From positions 124,001 through 188,000 of the forward strand of contig NZ_JABFDM010000004.1 in NCBI RefSeq assembly GCF_013178945.1: a stretch of DNA of 64,000 nt, read 5' to 3'. The notes under the pieces are model-generated. The model searched no databases and had not been told where the DNA came from. It was given only the letters and a program-made list of their open reading frames with translations. Both the position numbers and the translations under genes were made by a program. This document shows, piece by piece, positions 45,356-55,558 of this stretch (the first letter of the stretch is position 1; every line of letters begins with the position of its first letter). This stretch comes from Bradyrhizobium aeschynomenes (lineage in GTDB: Bacteria > Pseudomonadota > Alphaproteobacteria > Rhizobiales > Xanthobacteraceae).

Positions 45356-47859
45356 TCCGCAGCGTTGCGTTGCGCGATGTGGTCGGTCGGGAAGTCACAG
45401 GTGACCGTGGTGCCCTTGCCGACCACCGAATCCATCCGCACCTTGCCGCCGTGCAACTCGACGAAGGAGCGCACCAGCGACAGGCCGAGCCCGGCGCCGC
45501 GATGGCGCGAGCCCTGCGAGCGGCTGACGAACCAGTCGAACATCTGGTCCTTGATATCGGCCGGAATGCCCGGGCCGGAATCCGTGACCGCGAAGGCGAC
45601 GCTGTGATCGGTGCGGCGGGCCGACACGATCACGGTCGAATCCTGCGGCGAGAAGCCGACGGCATTGGCGAGCAGATTGTACAGCACCTGCACGACGCGG
45701 CGCTCGTCGCCGACGAAGCTGCCGACGTCGGCGGCGACCTCGACCTTGAGACGGATACGGTCGGTGGCGAGCCGGTCCTGCACGCCCTCGGCGGCGGCCT
45801 CGATCGCCTTGGCGGCGTCGACCGGCCCGAGCTCGAGTTTCATGGCGCCGGCATCGATGGTGGCGAGGTCGAGAATGTTGTTGGTCAGCGCCAGCAGTGC
45901 GTTGGTCGATTTGGTGACGTAGTCGAGATACTCGGCCTGCTTCGGCGTCAGCGGCCCGGTCGACGGGTCGGACAGGAAATGCGCGAAGCCGATGATGGTC
46001 GTCAGCGGCGCGCGCAGCTCGTAGGACACGTGGTGGACGAAGTCGATCTTCATCTGCCCGGCGGCTTCGAGCGCCTCGTTGCTCTCGCGCAGGGCCCGCT
46101 CGACATTCTCGGTGTCGGTGATGTCCTGGAAGGTCAGCATGGTGGCGCCGTCGGGCAGCGGCCGGCTCATGCAGTCGAGCACGCTGCCGTCCTTGCGCTC
46201 GAGCTTCAGCGCGACATCGAGTCGGTTCTCGATCGAGGTGATGGCCTCGCGGATCGTGCGCCAGGCGACGCTGTCGTCATAGAGCGGGCGGCACCAGGAT
46301 TCGACGGTGTCGATGTGCGGATGCTCTCGCAAGGAGTCCGGGGACAGCCGCCACATCTTTGCGAAGGCCGGATTGAACAGCTCGACCCGGCCGTTGCTGC
46401 CGAACACTGCAACGCCCTCGGCGAGGCTGTCCAGCGTCTCGCGCTGGACCCGGATCAGGCCGTCATAGCGGCGAGCCAGCGCGAAGCTCTCGGTGACGTC
46501 GTCGAACAGATAGGTGACGCCGCCTTCCGGGTTGGGCGTGGTGACGACCGACAGCGCGCGTCCGTCCGGCAGAAACCAGGTGTCCTTGGCGGCTTCGACC
46601 GCGCGATACGCCTCGTGCAGCTTGGCCTTCCAGGCGCGGAAGTCCGCCTGCTCCGGCAGCTTGCGCGACGCGCGCAGGCGGTCGAGCACGGAGGAATCAT
46701 CCGGCTGGCCGTCGAGGAACGTCGGATCGAGATCCCAGAGCCGGCGGTAGGAGTCGTTATAGAAGGCGAGGCGACGCTGGCCGTCGAATACGGCAACGCC
46801 CGACGACAACTGGTCGAGCGTGCGGCGGTGCGCCTCGTGCATGCGCACCAGCGCGTCGGTCAGCGCCGCGACCTCGCTGGCGTCGATGGCGACCCCGGCA
46901 CTGCCGCCGCCGAGCGTGAAGGCGCGCACGTCGTGGATGCGGCGCTCGCCGCCCATGACGATCGGCAGCCGTCCTTCGAAATGTCCGCCGACGCCGAGCG
47001 CACGCTGCAGGTCGGTACGGTCGGCGGAATCGAGCAGCTCGAGATTGCGGCTGATCGCATCGGGGATGTCGCGTGCGTCGGCGGCGCGGGCATAGGCAGC
47101 GTTGACGTAAGACAGCGCGCCGTTGGGCTGCCGTGCCCAGATCGGCCAGGGCAGTGCCGACGCCAGCGCGCGCAGCGATTCCGTCTCGTCGCCGAGCGCC
47201 TTCAATCTGATCTGGGTCTCGGCGAGCTCGCGGCGCAGGCCCGAGAGCTCGCGCATCCGCACGATGGCCTGGCCGCCGATGGCACGTCCCATCACCTCGA
47301 TCGCATGGCCATGCGAGGTGGTGAGATTGAGCATGAACCCCTCACCCGCCTCGCGCAGCGCCTCGACCGCGCGGTCGAGCTGCAATGCGGGCTCCGGCGG
47401 CAGCCAGGTTCCAAACGCGAGAATGCGCTGCGGCTGATCGGATGGTACCAGCATCGAGGTGTCGCCTGAGATCTGCGGACGGTGGCCGCCGGCAGGCCAG
47501 GCGATCAGGATCTGCGGCTCGGCGAACAGCAGCGCGCGGTAGCGGTCGGCCTGCAACTGCAGCTCGGCGACGTCGGCGCGCAGCCGCGCCTCCTTTCGCG
47601 CAGCAGCCAGCCGCGTGCGCACCAGCGCGATGGCCGCGACCACGGAGAAGCCGAGCAGCGCCAGCATCGCCGTGACCTCGGCGACATCCTGGCGGCTCAG
47701 CTCGAACAGCGTTGAGATGGTATCCGCTGGCACGCCGTCGCCTGCGAGGCCCGGCGTTGCCGGCGCGAGCGCAGTCGCAGCGAGCCCCATCAGCCCTTTG
47801 CGCGCGAGTGACGTGCACGACAGCAGCGTCTGACGCATCACCACGATCACGCCCGACAT
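45352..47859 (-). CDS. divL: DivL-like multi-PAS histidine-kinase homologue with tyrosine at the phospho-acceptor site
   Basis: 835 aa from the ATG at 47859; a GTG 63 nt upstream is open but lacks a ribosome site. A membrane helix lies near residues 67-81, then several PAS domains to about 590. The dimerisation helix reads FVHHVSYELRAPLTTIIGFA: the usual SHELR histidine is tyrosine (Y613; codon TAC, plus strand 46021-46023). The ATPase domain looks intact (N box NLLANAVGFSP, G1 DSGPGIP, G2 GAGLGLSLV). This matches Caulobacter DivL, whose Tyr550 replaces histidine and which regulates CckA in cell-cycle control. Histidines two and three residues before the site are not at the canonical position. 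Confidence 0.85.
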   Translation of the reverse strand: MSGVIVVMRQTLLSCTSLARKGLMGLAATALAPATPGLAGDGVPADTISTLFELSRQDVAEVTAMLALLGFSVVAAIALVRTRLAAARKEARLRADVAELQLQADRYRALLFAEPQILIAWPAGGHRPQISGDTSMLVPSDQPQRILAFGTWLPPEPALQLDRAVEALREAGEGFMLNLTTSHGHAIEVMGRAIGGQAIVRMRELSGLRRELAETQIRLKALGDETESLRALASALPWPIWARQPNGALSYVNAAYARAADARDIPDAISRNLELLDSADRTDLQRALGVGGHFEGRLPIVMGGERRIHDVRAFTLGGGSAGVAIDASEVAALTDALVRMHEAHRRTLDQLSSGVAVFDGQRRLAFYNDSYRRLWDLDPTFLDGQPDDSSVLDRLRASRKLPEQADFRAWKAKLHEAYRAVEAAKDTWFLPDGRALSVVTTPNPEGGVTYLFDDVTESFALARRYDGLIRVQRETLDSLAEGVAVFGSNGRVELFNPAFAKMWRLSPDSLREHPHIDTVESWCRPLYDDSVAWRTIREAITSIENRLDVALKLERKDGSVLDCMSRPLPDGATMLTFQDITDTENVERALRESNEALEAAGQMKIDFVHHVSYELRAPLTTIIGFAHFLSDPSTGPLTPKQAEYLDYVTKSTNALLALTNNILDLATIDAGAMKLELGPVDAAKAIEAAAEGVQDRLATDRIRLKVEVAADVGSFVGDERRVVQVLYNLLANAVGFSPQDSTVIVSARRTDHSVAFAVTDSGPGIPADIKDQMFDWFVSRSQGSRHRGAGLGLSLVRSFVELHGGKVRMDSVVGKGTTVTCDFPTDHIAQRNAAE

Positions 47860-48052
47860 ATTTGCCCCAAACCGCACGAAGTTCCGCGCGGCGCCGATAT
47901 CGCGTCGACCGCGCCGTTTCACGAATCAATCAACAATAACCGCTTCGGGACTCCAGCGGTAAGAGTCCAGACCGTGAACGGTGGTTGCACGGGATGAAAA
48001 TGCGTTCATCGATGGGCATAGCCGAGTCGGAACTGTGGCGAAGTCCCGTAGT

Positions 48053-48511
48053 TCAACGGCCCGTCGAGCCGAAGCCGCCGCTGCCGCGCGCCGTCTCCGA
48101 CAGGGTCGTCGTGATCGCGAGCTCGGCGCGCACGACCGACGCGATGACCATCTGCGCGATGCGCTCGCCGCGCTTGATCGTAAACGGGTCCTGGCCGTGA
48201 TTGATCAGCAGCACGCAGACCTCGCCGCGATAGTCCGCGTCGACCGTGCCGGGTGAGTTCAGTACGGTGACGCCGTGCCGCGCCGCGAGCCCCGAGCGCG
48301 GCCGCACCTGCGCCTCGAAACCGTCGGGCAGTGCAAGCGAGAGTCCCGTCGGCACCATGACGTGGCGGCCGGGGCCGAGCACGACGGGCGCATCCGCCGG
48401 AACCGCGGCGAGCAGGTCCATGCCGGCGGCATGTGCGGTCTGGTAGGCCGGGAGCGGCATGCCCTGGCCATGCGGCAGGATCTGAACGTCGATCGCGATG
48501 GTCTGGCTCAC
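48053..48511 (-). CDS. dut: Deoxyuridine 5'-triphosphate nucleotidohydrolase
   Basis: 152 aa with a GTG start at 48511 that overlaps the coaBC stop (GTGA). The five dUTPase motifs are seen: [43 protein letters not shown] and GSGGFGSTG. It removes dUTP and supplies dUMP. coaBC-dut coupling is common in proteobacteria. Confidence 0.97.
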   Translation of the reverse strand: MSQTIAIDVQILPHGQGMPLPAYQTAHAAGMDLLAAVPADAPVVLGPGRHVMVPTGLSLALPDGFEAQVRPRSGLAARHGVTVLNSPGTVDADYRGEVCVLLINHGQDPFTIKRGERIAQMVIASVVRAELAITTTLSETARGSGGFGSTGR

Positions 48512-49935
48512 GCAGAAGGCCCCACGGTTCTGGCGATCTCGGCGACCAAGGCGGTCGCAACCTCGTCCTTGGTCATGATCGGCCACGACGCGACATGGAC
48601 GCCGTCGGCGTCCTTCGTCAAGAGATGCACGGTGTTGCGGTCACCGCCCATCACGCCGGTCGCCGGCGAGACGTCGTTGGCGACGATCCAGTCGCAGCCC
48701 TTGCGCGCGAACTTGGCTTTGGCGTTGTCGATCAGATGCTCCGTTTCGGCCGCGAACCCGATCACGAGGCTCGGGCGCTTCTCCGTGAGTTTGGAGATGG
48801 TGGCGAGAATGTCCGGGTTCTCGACCAGCTGCAGCGGCGGGATCGCCTTGTCCGTCTTCTTGAGCTTCTGGCCGCCTGCGTTGGCGACGCGCCAGTCGGC
48901 CACCGCCGCGGCGAAGATCGCGACATCGGCGGGCAGCTCGGCCTCGACGGCCTCGAGCATCTGCCGCGCCGATTCGACATGCGTCACCCTGACGCCCTTG
49001 GGATCGGTGAGCTCGACCGGCCCCGCGATCAGCCGCACGTCGGCGCCCGCGGCCTGCGCGGCGGCGGCGATCGCAAAGCCCTGCTTGCCGGAGGAGCGGT
49101 TGGCGATATAGCGCACCGGGTCGATCGGCTCATGCGTCGGCCCGGCGGTGATCAGCACGCGGCGGCCGGCGAGCGGGCGCGGCACTGGCGGCTTGAGCAT
49201 CGCGACCACGGCGTCCGCAATCTCGGTCGGCTCGGCCATGCGGCCGACACCGGCCTCGCCCTTCTCGGCCATCTCGCCGGCGTTCGGTCCGATCATGTGG
49301 ACGCCGTCGCGCTGCAAAGTCGCGGCATTGCGGCGGGTCGCGGGGTTGCTCCACATCATCGGGTTCATCGCCGGCGCCAGCAGGATCGGCCGGCTCGCGG
49401 CGAGCAGGATCGCGCTGGCGAGATCATCGGCCGCGCCCTGCGCCATCTTCGACATCAGGTCGGCGGTCGCGGGTGCGACGACAATGAGATCGCAGTCGCG
49501 CGCCAGCCGGATGTGGCCGACGTCGAACTCGCTGCGTGCGTCGAACAGGTCGGTGAACACGCGGTCGCCGGACAGCGCTGACGCCGCGAGCTCGGTGACG
49601 AACTGCGTGGCCGCTTTCGTCATGACGCAGCGGACCTGGATGTGGCGCTCCCGGAGGCGCCGGATCAGGTCGAGCGATTTATAGGCCGCGATGCCGCCGC
49701 CGATGATCAGGGTGACGCGCGCCTCGCGGGCAATGCCGGGGTGCGGGACGTGCGGTTCGGGAGGGGCGGCGGGAGGCGGCGGCGCTGACGGTGGCTCCGA
49801 CGGATCGACCGGTTCGATCAGCGCGCGCAGGATGACGCGGACTTCCTCCTCGACGGAGCGGCCGTTCTGCGCGGAGCGCACGCGGAGGTAGGTTTTGAGA
49901 GAATCGTCGAGTTTGCGGATGGTCAGGCTGGCCAT
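48508..49935 (-). CDS. coaBC: CoaBC (phosphopantothenoylcysteine synthetase/decarboxylase) with N-terminal ribbon-helix-helix domain
   Basis: 475 aa, about 70 longer than E. coli CoaBC (406 aa). Residues 1-40 ([20 protein letters not shown], then [15 protein letters not shown]) look like a FitA/VapB-type ribbon-helix-helix DNA-binding domain. Residues 41-70 are a proline-rich linker. The CoaC flavoprotein domain starts near residue 74 ([18 protein letters not shown]) with H141 and PAMNPMMW at 188-195. The CoaB domain starts near 257 ([20 protein letters not shown]). It catalyses two successive steps of coenzyme A synthesis. The reading frame is continuous, with no sign of a frame error. A 9-bp inverted repeat lies directly upstream of its GGGAGG site. 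Confidence 0.95.
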   Translation of the reverse strand: MASLTIRKLDDSLKTYLRVRSAQNGRSVEEEVRVILRALIEPVDPSEPPSAPPPPAAPPEPHVPHPGIAREARVTLIIGGGIAAYKSLDLIRRLRERHIQVRCVMTKAATQFVTELAASALSGDRVFTDLFDARSEFDVGHIRLARDCDLIVVAPATADLMSKMAQGAADDLASAILLAASRPILLAPAMNPMMWSNPATRRNAATLQRDGVHMIGPNAGEMAEKGEAGVGRMAEPTEIADAVVAMLKPPVPRPLAGRRVLITAGPTHEPIDPVRYIANRSSGKQGFAIAAAAQAAGADVRLIAGPVELTDPKGVRVTHVESARQMLEAVEAELPADVAIFAAAVADWRVANAGGQKLKKTDKAIPPLQLVENPDILATISKLTEKRPSLVIGFAAETEHLIDNAKAKFARKGCDWIVANDVSPATGVMGGDRNTVHLLTKDADGVHVASWPIMTKDEVATALVAEIARTVGPSA

Positions 49936-49946
49936 AACCGCCTCCC

Positions 49947-49972
49947 AGCATTGCCCTTATGAAGGCAATGCT
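49947..49972. promoter_or_regulatory. Perfect inverted repeat upstream of coaBC, candidate operator
   Basis: AGCATTGCC and GGCAATGCT flank 8 bp (CTTATGAA). The repeat ends next to the GGGAGG ribosome site of coaBC, 12 nt before the ATG. Its form resembles operators of ribbon-helix-helix antitoxins; an mRNA hairpin is the alternative. Confidence 0.5.
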
Positions 49973-50032
49973 AGCAGAAAATGAATGCAGTGCAATCAGA
50001 AGGCGGCCCATGGAGCCCAGCTCTCAGCTGCC

Positions 50033-50178
50033 GTCATTCCGGGGCGCGCGCAGCGCGAGCCCGGAATCCATAACCATGAAAGGCTATGGTCGCGAGATCG
50101 CAGTGGCGCCCGTCTTCGTCAAACGACGGCTCGGGGATATGGATTCCGGGCTCGCCCTTGCGGGCGCCCCGGAATGAC
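50033..50178. repeat. GTCATTCCGGGGC-type dispersed palindromic repeat
   Basis: The ends GTCATTCCGGGGC and GCGCCCCGGAATGAC are inverted, and inner CCGGAATCCATAACC faces GGATATGGATTCCGG. It is a relative of the GTCGTCCCGG family and lies between ubiB and coaBC. Confidence 0.75.
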
Positions 50179-50207
50179 CCCGTGGAGAGGGCGGCGCTCT
50201 CGTCGCA

Positions 50208-51782
50208 TCAAAGCCTGAGCACCGCGAACAGGATGCCGATGAACGTCAGCGCGATGACCCATAGCGCGATGGCGCGCCAGCGGCTCTTCTTGCCTTCGGT
50301 GCGGCCCATCGCGGCGATGGTTTCCGGCGACAGGCGCAAGCCGTCGCGGGTCATGGTCTCCATGTGCTCCAGCACGGCGGCGGCGCGGGCGGCGAGCACG
50401 GGCAGGGTCGCGCTGAGCCGGAGCAGGTCGCCGACGCCGGACACGGCGCCTTCGATGCGGCCGAGCGGGCCGAGATTGCGCTCGATCCACTCGCGCACCA
50501 CGGGGTCGGCGACCTTCCAGATGTCGAGCTTGGGATCGAAGCCGCGCGCCACGCCCTCGACCACCACCATCGTCTTCTGCAGCAGGATCAGCTCGGGGCG
50601 GGTGCGCATGTCGAACAGGCCGGTGACCTCGAGCAGCAGCGTGAGCAGCTTGGCCATCGAGATCTCTTCGGCCGTGCGGTTGTGGATCGGTTCGCCGATG
50701 GCGCGGATGGCTTGCGCGAAATTCTCGACCGAATGGTGCGGAGGCACGTAGCCGGCCTCGAAATGCACCTCGGCGACGCGGCGATAGTCGCGGGTGATGA
50801 AGCCGAGCAGGATTTCGGCCAGGAAGCGCCGCTCCTTCATGCCGAGCCGGCCCATGATGCCGAAATCGACCGCGACGAGGCGTCCCTGCTTGTCCAGGAA
50901 CAGGTTGCCCGGATGCATGTCGGCGTGGAAGAAGCCGTCGCGGAGCGCGTGGCGCAGGAAGCTCTGGATCACCTTGCGGCCGAGATCGGGCAGGTCGACA
51001 TTGGCCTGCGCAAGGCGGACGTGGTCGTTCAGCGCAATGCCGTCGATCCACTCCATGGTCAGCACGGTGTTGGCGGTCCGGTCCCAATCGACCGCGGGCA
51101 CGCGGAAGTCGGGATCGTCCTTGATATTTTCCGCCATCTCGGACAGCGCGGCGGCTTCCAGGCGAAGATCCATCTCCATCGCGACCGAGCGCGACATCGT
51201 GTTGATGACCTCGACCAGACGCAAGCGGCGCGCTTCCGACGAATGCGCCTCGGCCTTCTCGGCGACGAAGAAGAAGTCCGCGAGGTCGCGGCGGAACCGG
51301 GCTGCGACGTTGGGCCTGAGCACCTTGACCGCGACCGCGTGGCGGATGCCCTCGCGCTCGACCTCGCCACGATGCACCTGCGCGATCGACGCGGCCGCGA
51401 CCGGCGGGCCGAGCGAGGCGAACAGCTGGCTGATTGGACGCTCGAGCGCGGTGGCGATGACCGCCTCGGCCTCGGCCTGCGGGAACGGCGGCAGCCGGTC
51501 CTGCAGCGATTCGAGATCGCGCGCCATGATGACGCCGACGACGTCGGGCCGCGTCGCCAGGAACTGGCCGAGCTTGAGATAGGCTGGCCCCATCCGCTCC
51601 AGCGCCCGCGACAATCTTGGCCCGGACTTGGCGCCGGGACGCTCGACCAGGCGCGCCAGCTTCAGCGCGAGCTGGCCGGGCGGCGGCGCCAGGCTGGGAT
51701 CGACGGCGCCGAACACGCCCTCGCGCGCGAACACCAGGGCGGCCCGGGCGAGCCGCGTAATATGAGTGAGTGCGGAGATCAC
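50208..51782 (-). CDS. ubiB: Ubiquinone biosynthesis accessory kinase-like protein UbiB
   Basis: 524 aa from the GTG at 51782, which overlaps the ubiE stop by 4 nt; the open frame further upstream is out of frame with ubiE and not protein-like. The UbiB-specific KxGQ motif is [15 protein letters not shown]. The kinase-like ATP site includes [13 protein letters not shown] and [11 protein letters not shown]. The C-terminus has a hydrophobic anchor ([15 protein letters not shown]). It supports ubiquinone synthesis at the inner membrane. Confidence 0.95.
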   Translation of the reverse strand: MISALTHITRLARAALVFAREGVFGAVDPSLAPPPGQLALKLARLVERPGAKSGPRLSRALERMGPAYLKLGQFLATRPDVVGVIMARDLESLQDRLPPFPQAEAEAVIATALERPISQLFASLGPPVAAASIAQVHRGEVEREGIRHAVAVKVLRPNVAARFRRDLADFFFVAEKAEAHSSEARRLRLVEVINTMSRSVAMEMDLRLEAAALSEMAENIKDDPDFRVPAVDWDRTANTVLTMEWIDGIALNDHVRLAQANVDLPDLGRKVIQSFLRHALRDGFFHADMHPGNLFLDKQGRLVAVDFGIMGRLGMKERRFLAEILLGFITRDYRRVAEVHFEAGYVPPHHSVENFAQAIRAIGEPIHNRTAEEISMAKLLTLLLEVTGLFDMRTRPELILLQKTMVVVEGVARGFDPKLDIWKVADPVVREWIERNLGPLGRIEGAVSGVGDLLRLSATLPVLAARAAAVLEHMETMTRDGLRLSPETIAAMGRTEGKKSRWRAIALWVIALTFIGILFAVLRL

Positions 51783-52540
51783 AAACGCCAGCCGGAATGA
51801 AGCGCGACGATGCCGCCGGAGAGGGTCTGCCAGGACACGCGCGAGAAGCCGGCAGCCGAGATCATTTCGGCGAAAGCGTTCGGTCGCGGAAACTGGCGGA
51901 TCGATTCGACGAGGTAGCGATAGGATTCGGCATCGCCGGTGACGGCGCGGCCAAGCTGCGGGATCACGTTGAACGAGAACAGGTCGTAGAGCCTGTCGAG
52001 CCCGGGCACCTCGACGGTCGAGAACTCCAGGCACAGGAAGCGGCCGCCATGCTTGAGCACGCGATGGGCCTCGGCCAGCGCCAGCTCGATCTGCGGCACG
52101 TTGCGGATCCCGAACGCGATCGTATAGGCGTCGAAAGAGCGGTCGGGGAAGGCGAGCTTCTCGGCATTGCCCTCGACGAACGAGACCTTGTCCTCGAGAT
52201 ACTGCTTCAGCGCGCGCTGGCGGCCGACCTCGAGCATGTCGCCATTGATGTCGCAGACGGTCGCATGGAAGCCTGCGCCGGCCTTCTTGGCGGCGCGGAA
52301 GGAGATGTCGCCGGTGCCGCCGGCGACGTCGAGCAGCGCGAACGGCGCGTCGCTCTTCGGCGGGTTCAGCGTGTTGATCATGATGTCCTTCCAGACGCGG
52401 TGCAGCCCGCCGGACATCAGGTCGTTCATCAGGTCATAGCGGGAGGCCACGCTGTGAAACACGTCGTTCACCAGCGTCTGCTTCTCGCCCAGCGGCACGT
52501 CCCTGAAGCCGAAATGAGTGGTCTGGTCCGTCTGATCCAT
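51779..52540 (-). CDS. ubiE: Ubiquinone/menaquinone C-methyltransferase UbiE
   Basis: 253 aa from the ATG at 52540. The SAM-binding motif is [16 protein letters not shown]; the UbiE signature blocks are [21 protein letters not shown] and the post-motif FLCLEFS. It methylates the quinone ring in ubiquinone synthesis. It is translated together with ubiB. mutM is divergent on the other strand 105 nt away. Confidence 0.96.
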   Translation of the reverse strand: MDQTDQTTHFGFRDVPLGEKQTLVNDVFHSVASRYDLMNDLMSGGLHRVWKDIMINTLNPPKSDAPFALLDVAGGTGDISFRAAKKAGAGFHATVCDINGDMLEVGRQRALKQYLEDKVSFVEGNAEKLAFPDRSFDAYTIAFGIRNVPQIELALAEAHRVLKHGGRFLCLEFSTVEVPGLDRLYDLFSFNVIPQLGRAVTGDAESYRYLVESIRQFPRPNAFAEMISAAGFSRVSWQTLSGGIVALHSGWRL

Positions 52541-52645
52541 CACCCTTACTCCGATACGGCACCATAGCGCCGGTGCGGCCAAGGCGCTATCACGTCAGCC
52601 GGACAAGGTGAATGGTCGTGGATGCAAAAGGTGAAATGAAGCGGC

Positions 52646-53527
52646 ATGCCTGAGCTGCCTGAAGTCGAGACCGTCCGGCGCGGGCTGCAGCCGGTCATGG
52701 AAGGGGCCGTCATCGTCACCGCCGAGGCCCGGCGCGGCGATTTGAGGTTTCCGTTTCAGCCCGATTTTGCGAAGCGCCTGCAGGGCCAGACCGTCCGAGG
52801 TCTCGGCCGTCGCGCGAAGTATCTCCTGGCCGATCTCGGCTCCGGCGACGTGCTGCTGATGCATCTGGGCATGTCCGGCTCGTTCCGGGTGATCAAGCAG
52901 GATGACGAGGAGACGCCGGGCGAGTTTCACTATCCGCGCGGCAAGGACAGCGTGCACGACCACGTCGTGTTTCACATGTCCTCCGGCGCCGACATCGTCT
53001 TCAACGACCCGCGCCGCTTCGGTTTCATGAAGATCATCGGTCCTGGCGAGATCGAGACCGAGCCGCATCTGAAGGATCTCGGCCCGGAGCCGCTCGGCAA
53101 TGCATTCGACGCCGCGATGCTGGCGCGCGCCTGCGCCGGCAAGAAGACCAGCCTCAAGGCGGCGCTGCTCGACCAGCGCGTCGTTGCGGGCCTCGGCAAC
53201 ATCTATGTCTGCGAGGCGCTGTTCCGCGCACATCTGTCGCCGCGCCGTCTGGCCGCGACGCTCGCCACCAAGAAGGGCGAGCCCACGGACCATGCCAGGC
53301 GGCTGGTCGATGCGATTCACACCGTGCTCAACGAGGCGATCCGCGCGGGCGGCTCGTCGCTGCGCGATCATCGCCAGACGACGGGAGAGCTTGGCTATTT
53401 CCAGCATTCGTTCCAGGTCTACGACCGCGAGGGCGAGCCGTGCCGGACCGATGGCTGCGGCGGCGTAGTCAAGCGCTTCGTTCAGAACGGACGGTCGACA
53501 TTCTGGTGTCCGAAGTGCCAGCGGTGA
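52646..53527 (+). CDS. mutM: Formamidopyrimidine-DNA glycosylase MutM/Fpg
   Basis: 293 aa. After Met removal, the catalytic proline begins [13 protein letters not shown]. The C-terminal zinc finger is CRTDGCGG...FWCPKCQ with four cysteines. The [16 protein letters not shown] region ([24 protein letters not shown]) includes the helix-two-turn-helix. It excises 8-oxoguanine and formamidopyrimidines. Slightly longer than E. coli Fpg (269 aa) because of an insert after residue 85. Confidence 0.97.
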   Translation: MPELPEVETVRRGLQPVMEGAVIVTAEARRGDLRFPFQPDFAKRLQGQTVRGLGRRAKYLLADLGSGDVLLMHLGMSGSFRVIKQDDEETPGEFHYPRGKDSVHDHVVFHMSSGADIVFNDPRRFGFMKIIGPGEIETEPHLKDLGPEPLGNAFDAAMLARACAGKKTSLKAALLDQRVVAGLGNIYVCEALFRAHLSPRRLAATLATKKGEPTDHARRLVDAIHTVLNEAIRAGGSSLRDHRQTTGELGYFQHSFQVYDREGEPCRTDGCGGVVKRFVQNGRSTFWCPKCQR

Positions 53528-53594
53528 GGTGACGGCCGACGCTCGGCGTCCAAGCGCGGCTTGTCGCGACCGGACGCGGGCGTATATTGGCACC

Positions 53595-54089
53595 ATGGCT
53601 GTCAGCTCGCCCGATCTGAAAGCATTCCTGCTCGCCACGCCGTTCTTTGGCGGCCTGTCGAACGCGAGCCTCGACCTGCTGATCTCCATGCTGGTCGTGC
53701 TTGAGTTCGACAGCCGTGCCACCATTGTCGCCGAGGGCGAGCCGGGCCGCTCGATGTTCGTCGTGCACAGCGGTACGCTCGAGGTCAGCGAGCGTCTCGA
53801 GACTGGCGGCGCGATCCGCATGTCGAGCCTTCAGCCCGGTGATTTCTTTGGCGAGATGACGTTGCTGGAGATGCAGAACAGGTCGGCGACGGTGGTCGCG
53901 GAAACGCCGACCGTGCTGTACGAGCTGACGGCGCAGCAGCTCTATGCGTTCTACAAGGCGGATGCCCACGCCTATGTGATCGTGATGCAGAACATCAATC
54001 GCGAGCTGTGCCGTCGCCTGCGCCGTGCTGACGACCGGATCAAGGCGCTGGAGATGCGGAAGACGGACGCGCGGTCGTCTGGCTTCTGA
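53595..54089 (+). CDS. Cyclic-nucleotide-binding domain protein
   Basis: 164 aa from the ATG at 53595. The cNMP-binding fold is seen in VVLEFDSRATIVAEGEPGRSMFVVHSGTLEV and the phosphate-binding cassette is GDFFGEMTLLEMQNRSATVV, close to the FGE...RSA pattern. No helix-turn-helix follows, only a short C-terminal helix rich in R and D. It is therefore a stand-alone sensor-type domain, not a Crp-like transcription factor. Partner unknown. It lies 68 nt after mutM and may share its transcript. Confidence 0.88.
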   Translation: MAVSSPDLKAFLLATPFFGGLSNASLDLLISMLVVLEFDSRATIVAEGEPGRSMFVVHSGTLEVSERLETGGAIRMSSLQPGDFFGEMTLLEMQNRSATVVAETPTVLYELTAQQLYAFYKADAHAYVIVMQNINRELCRRLRRADDRIKALEMRKTDARSSGF

Positions 54090-54157
54090 ACCGCGGTAGC
54101 AGCTGTCTCATTTGAAGACGCGAAAATCGCAGCACCGACACCGGTCTCTTCGTTGCC

Positions 54158-54244
54158 CGTCATGCCCGGGCTTGTCCCGGGCATCCATGTCGTTCCGCGA
54201 GTGCCGGCCGACCTGGGTGGCCGGGACAGGCCCGGCCATGACGA
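54158..54244. repeat. Palindromic dispersed repeat, CATGCCCGGG family, copy 3
   Basis: The ends CGTCATGCCCGGGCTTGTCC and the complementary GGCCCGGCCATGACG match the copies at 758 and 25618, with a less conserved right inner arm. It lies in the convergent gap between the cyclic-nucleotide-binding gene and parA-like gene. Confidence 0.8.
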
Positions 54245-54305
54245 GTTGTCGAGTGCGACGTGCAATCGCGCTGTCCGCGCCGTCAGAGGTCGCAGATCAT
54301 TCAAA

Positions 54306-55109
54306 CTACAATCCTGCCTTCCAGTCGATGCCGTTGTCGGCCCAGGTCGGATAGACCCGCGCGACCGGCAGCTTGGGCTCCTCGGCGGGCGGTGTCAGCA
54401 TGATCGGGAATTCGAGATCGGAGTGCTCGCTGGCGTCCTTCAGCTCACCCGCCTCGTGCATGACGTGGTCGCCGGCGAGCTTGCCGGCGGTCCAGCGCCA
54501 CAGGCTCTTGATCTCTTGCGCCGACTTGCCGTCGGTGTCGAACTCGCTGACTCCCAGGCCGGCGGCAAGCGCGTCCTGATGGTCGTTGCGCATCATGATG
54601 AAAGGTTGGGCCAGCACCTCGGCGATGTCGCGCGGCGCATCGGCATCGAGCGCCGATGTCGCGTCGCTGATGCGGTGGCCGCCGCGGATGGGCGCCTGGT
54701 TGAGCACGAAGGCGAACGGTTTGCGCCACGCGCGGACGACGCTGAGCGTCGGCGCCGTGGCTTCGATGTCCGCGACGCTGGGGCGCGCCGGGATCAGGCA
54801 GAGATCGCAATAGCGGATCGCCGCGGTCGTCGAGGCGGTGATGCCGGCGCCTGTGTCGATCACGCACACGGTCACGCCGTCGCGGGCCAATGCCTCCAGG
54901 CGGGGCTCGATCATCTTCGCATCGTACACGGCCTCGACGATCGGCTCGCCGGCGTTGCGGCGCGCCTGCCATTTGGTGAGCGTGCCCTGGCGGTCGGTCT
55001 CGATCACGCGCACTTTGTGGCCGGCCTGCTGGGCCGCCACGGCCAGACCGATAGCCAGCGTGCTCTTGCCGCTGCCGCCCTTCTGCGTGGCCAAAACGAT
55101 CGTGTACAT
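54306..55109 (-). CDS. Orphan ParA/MinD-family ATPase
   Basis: 267 aa. The deviant Walker A is QKGGSGKST (K10 and K15). The following IETDRQGTLTKWQARR and CVIDTGAGITAST fit ParA switch regions. The C-terminal 60 residues are extra and polar. No parB or partition site is next to it, so a chromosomal positioning role other than plasmid partition is likely. The start ATG at 55109 is clear. Confidence 0.88.
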   Translation of the reverse strand: MYTIVLATQKGGSGKSTLAIGLAVAAQQAGHKVRVIETDRQGTLTKWQARRNAGEPIVEAVYDAKMIEPRLEALARDGVTVCVIDTGAGITASTTAAIRYCDLCLIPARPSVADIEATAPTLSVVRAWRKPFAFVLNQAPIRGGHRISDATSALDADAPRDIAEVLAQPFIMMRNDHQDALAAGLGVSEFDTDGKSAQEIKSLWRWTAGKLAGDHVMHEAGELKDASEHSDLEFPIMLTPPAEEPKLPVARVYPTWADNGIDWKAGL

Positions 55110-55558
55110 CGGGAGACAGTCCTTCGGATGTTGACGGAACTAATGAGAACGCCAAAGCTGAGTTGCATCGCGATTGCGCTATGCGGAGCTATTCTCGCTC
55201 AGGACAGTCCCGGCCCGATCCAACATGAGAGGATCGCGGTGGTCCGAATCAGCACGCCGACAGAAACTGTTCGAACTATCTCACGCTCGGCCTGCGATTG
55301 GACAGACCGGTTGATTACGGCGGGAGCCGTTCCGAGTTGATAGCAAGGTGCTAGGAAGTTGAGCGATCGCGCCGCGCAGGAGCGCTCGGCATCGGCGAGC
55401 ACCATCCGATGCAGTCGCGATGCTGCACATCAGATCCCCGCCGGCCGCCGTTGGGCCCTTAATTTTTTGTAAAATGACATGCTTAATTTTGCGTAAACGC
55501 CTGCTCGCGCTGCGGTGCGCGCCACGCCGGGGAGGCGGCAGACTCTCAGGGGCGTGCG
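55110..55558. other. Intergenic region with AT-rich direct repeat
   Basis: 449 nt without a supported gene. CTTAATTTT occurs at 55458-55466 and 55482-55490, 24 bp apart, each followed by a TGTAAA/CGTAAA-type tail, in an otherwise GC-rich sequence. It may hold the parA-like gene promoter. Confidence 0.4.

Noticed and set aside
45337..47469. Plus-strand ORF of 710 codons over divL
   Set aside because: Antisense of the kinase gene. Residue composition is typical of a shadow frame.
54306..55109. Plasmid-type partition system
   Set aside because: No ParB gene or centromere-like repeats are next to the ParA-like gene.
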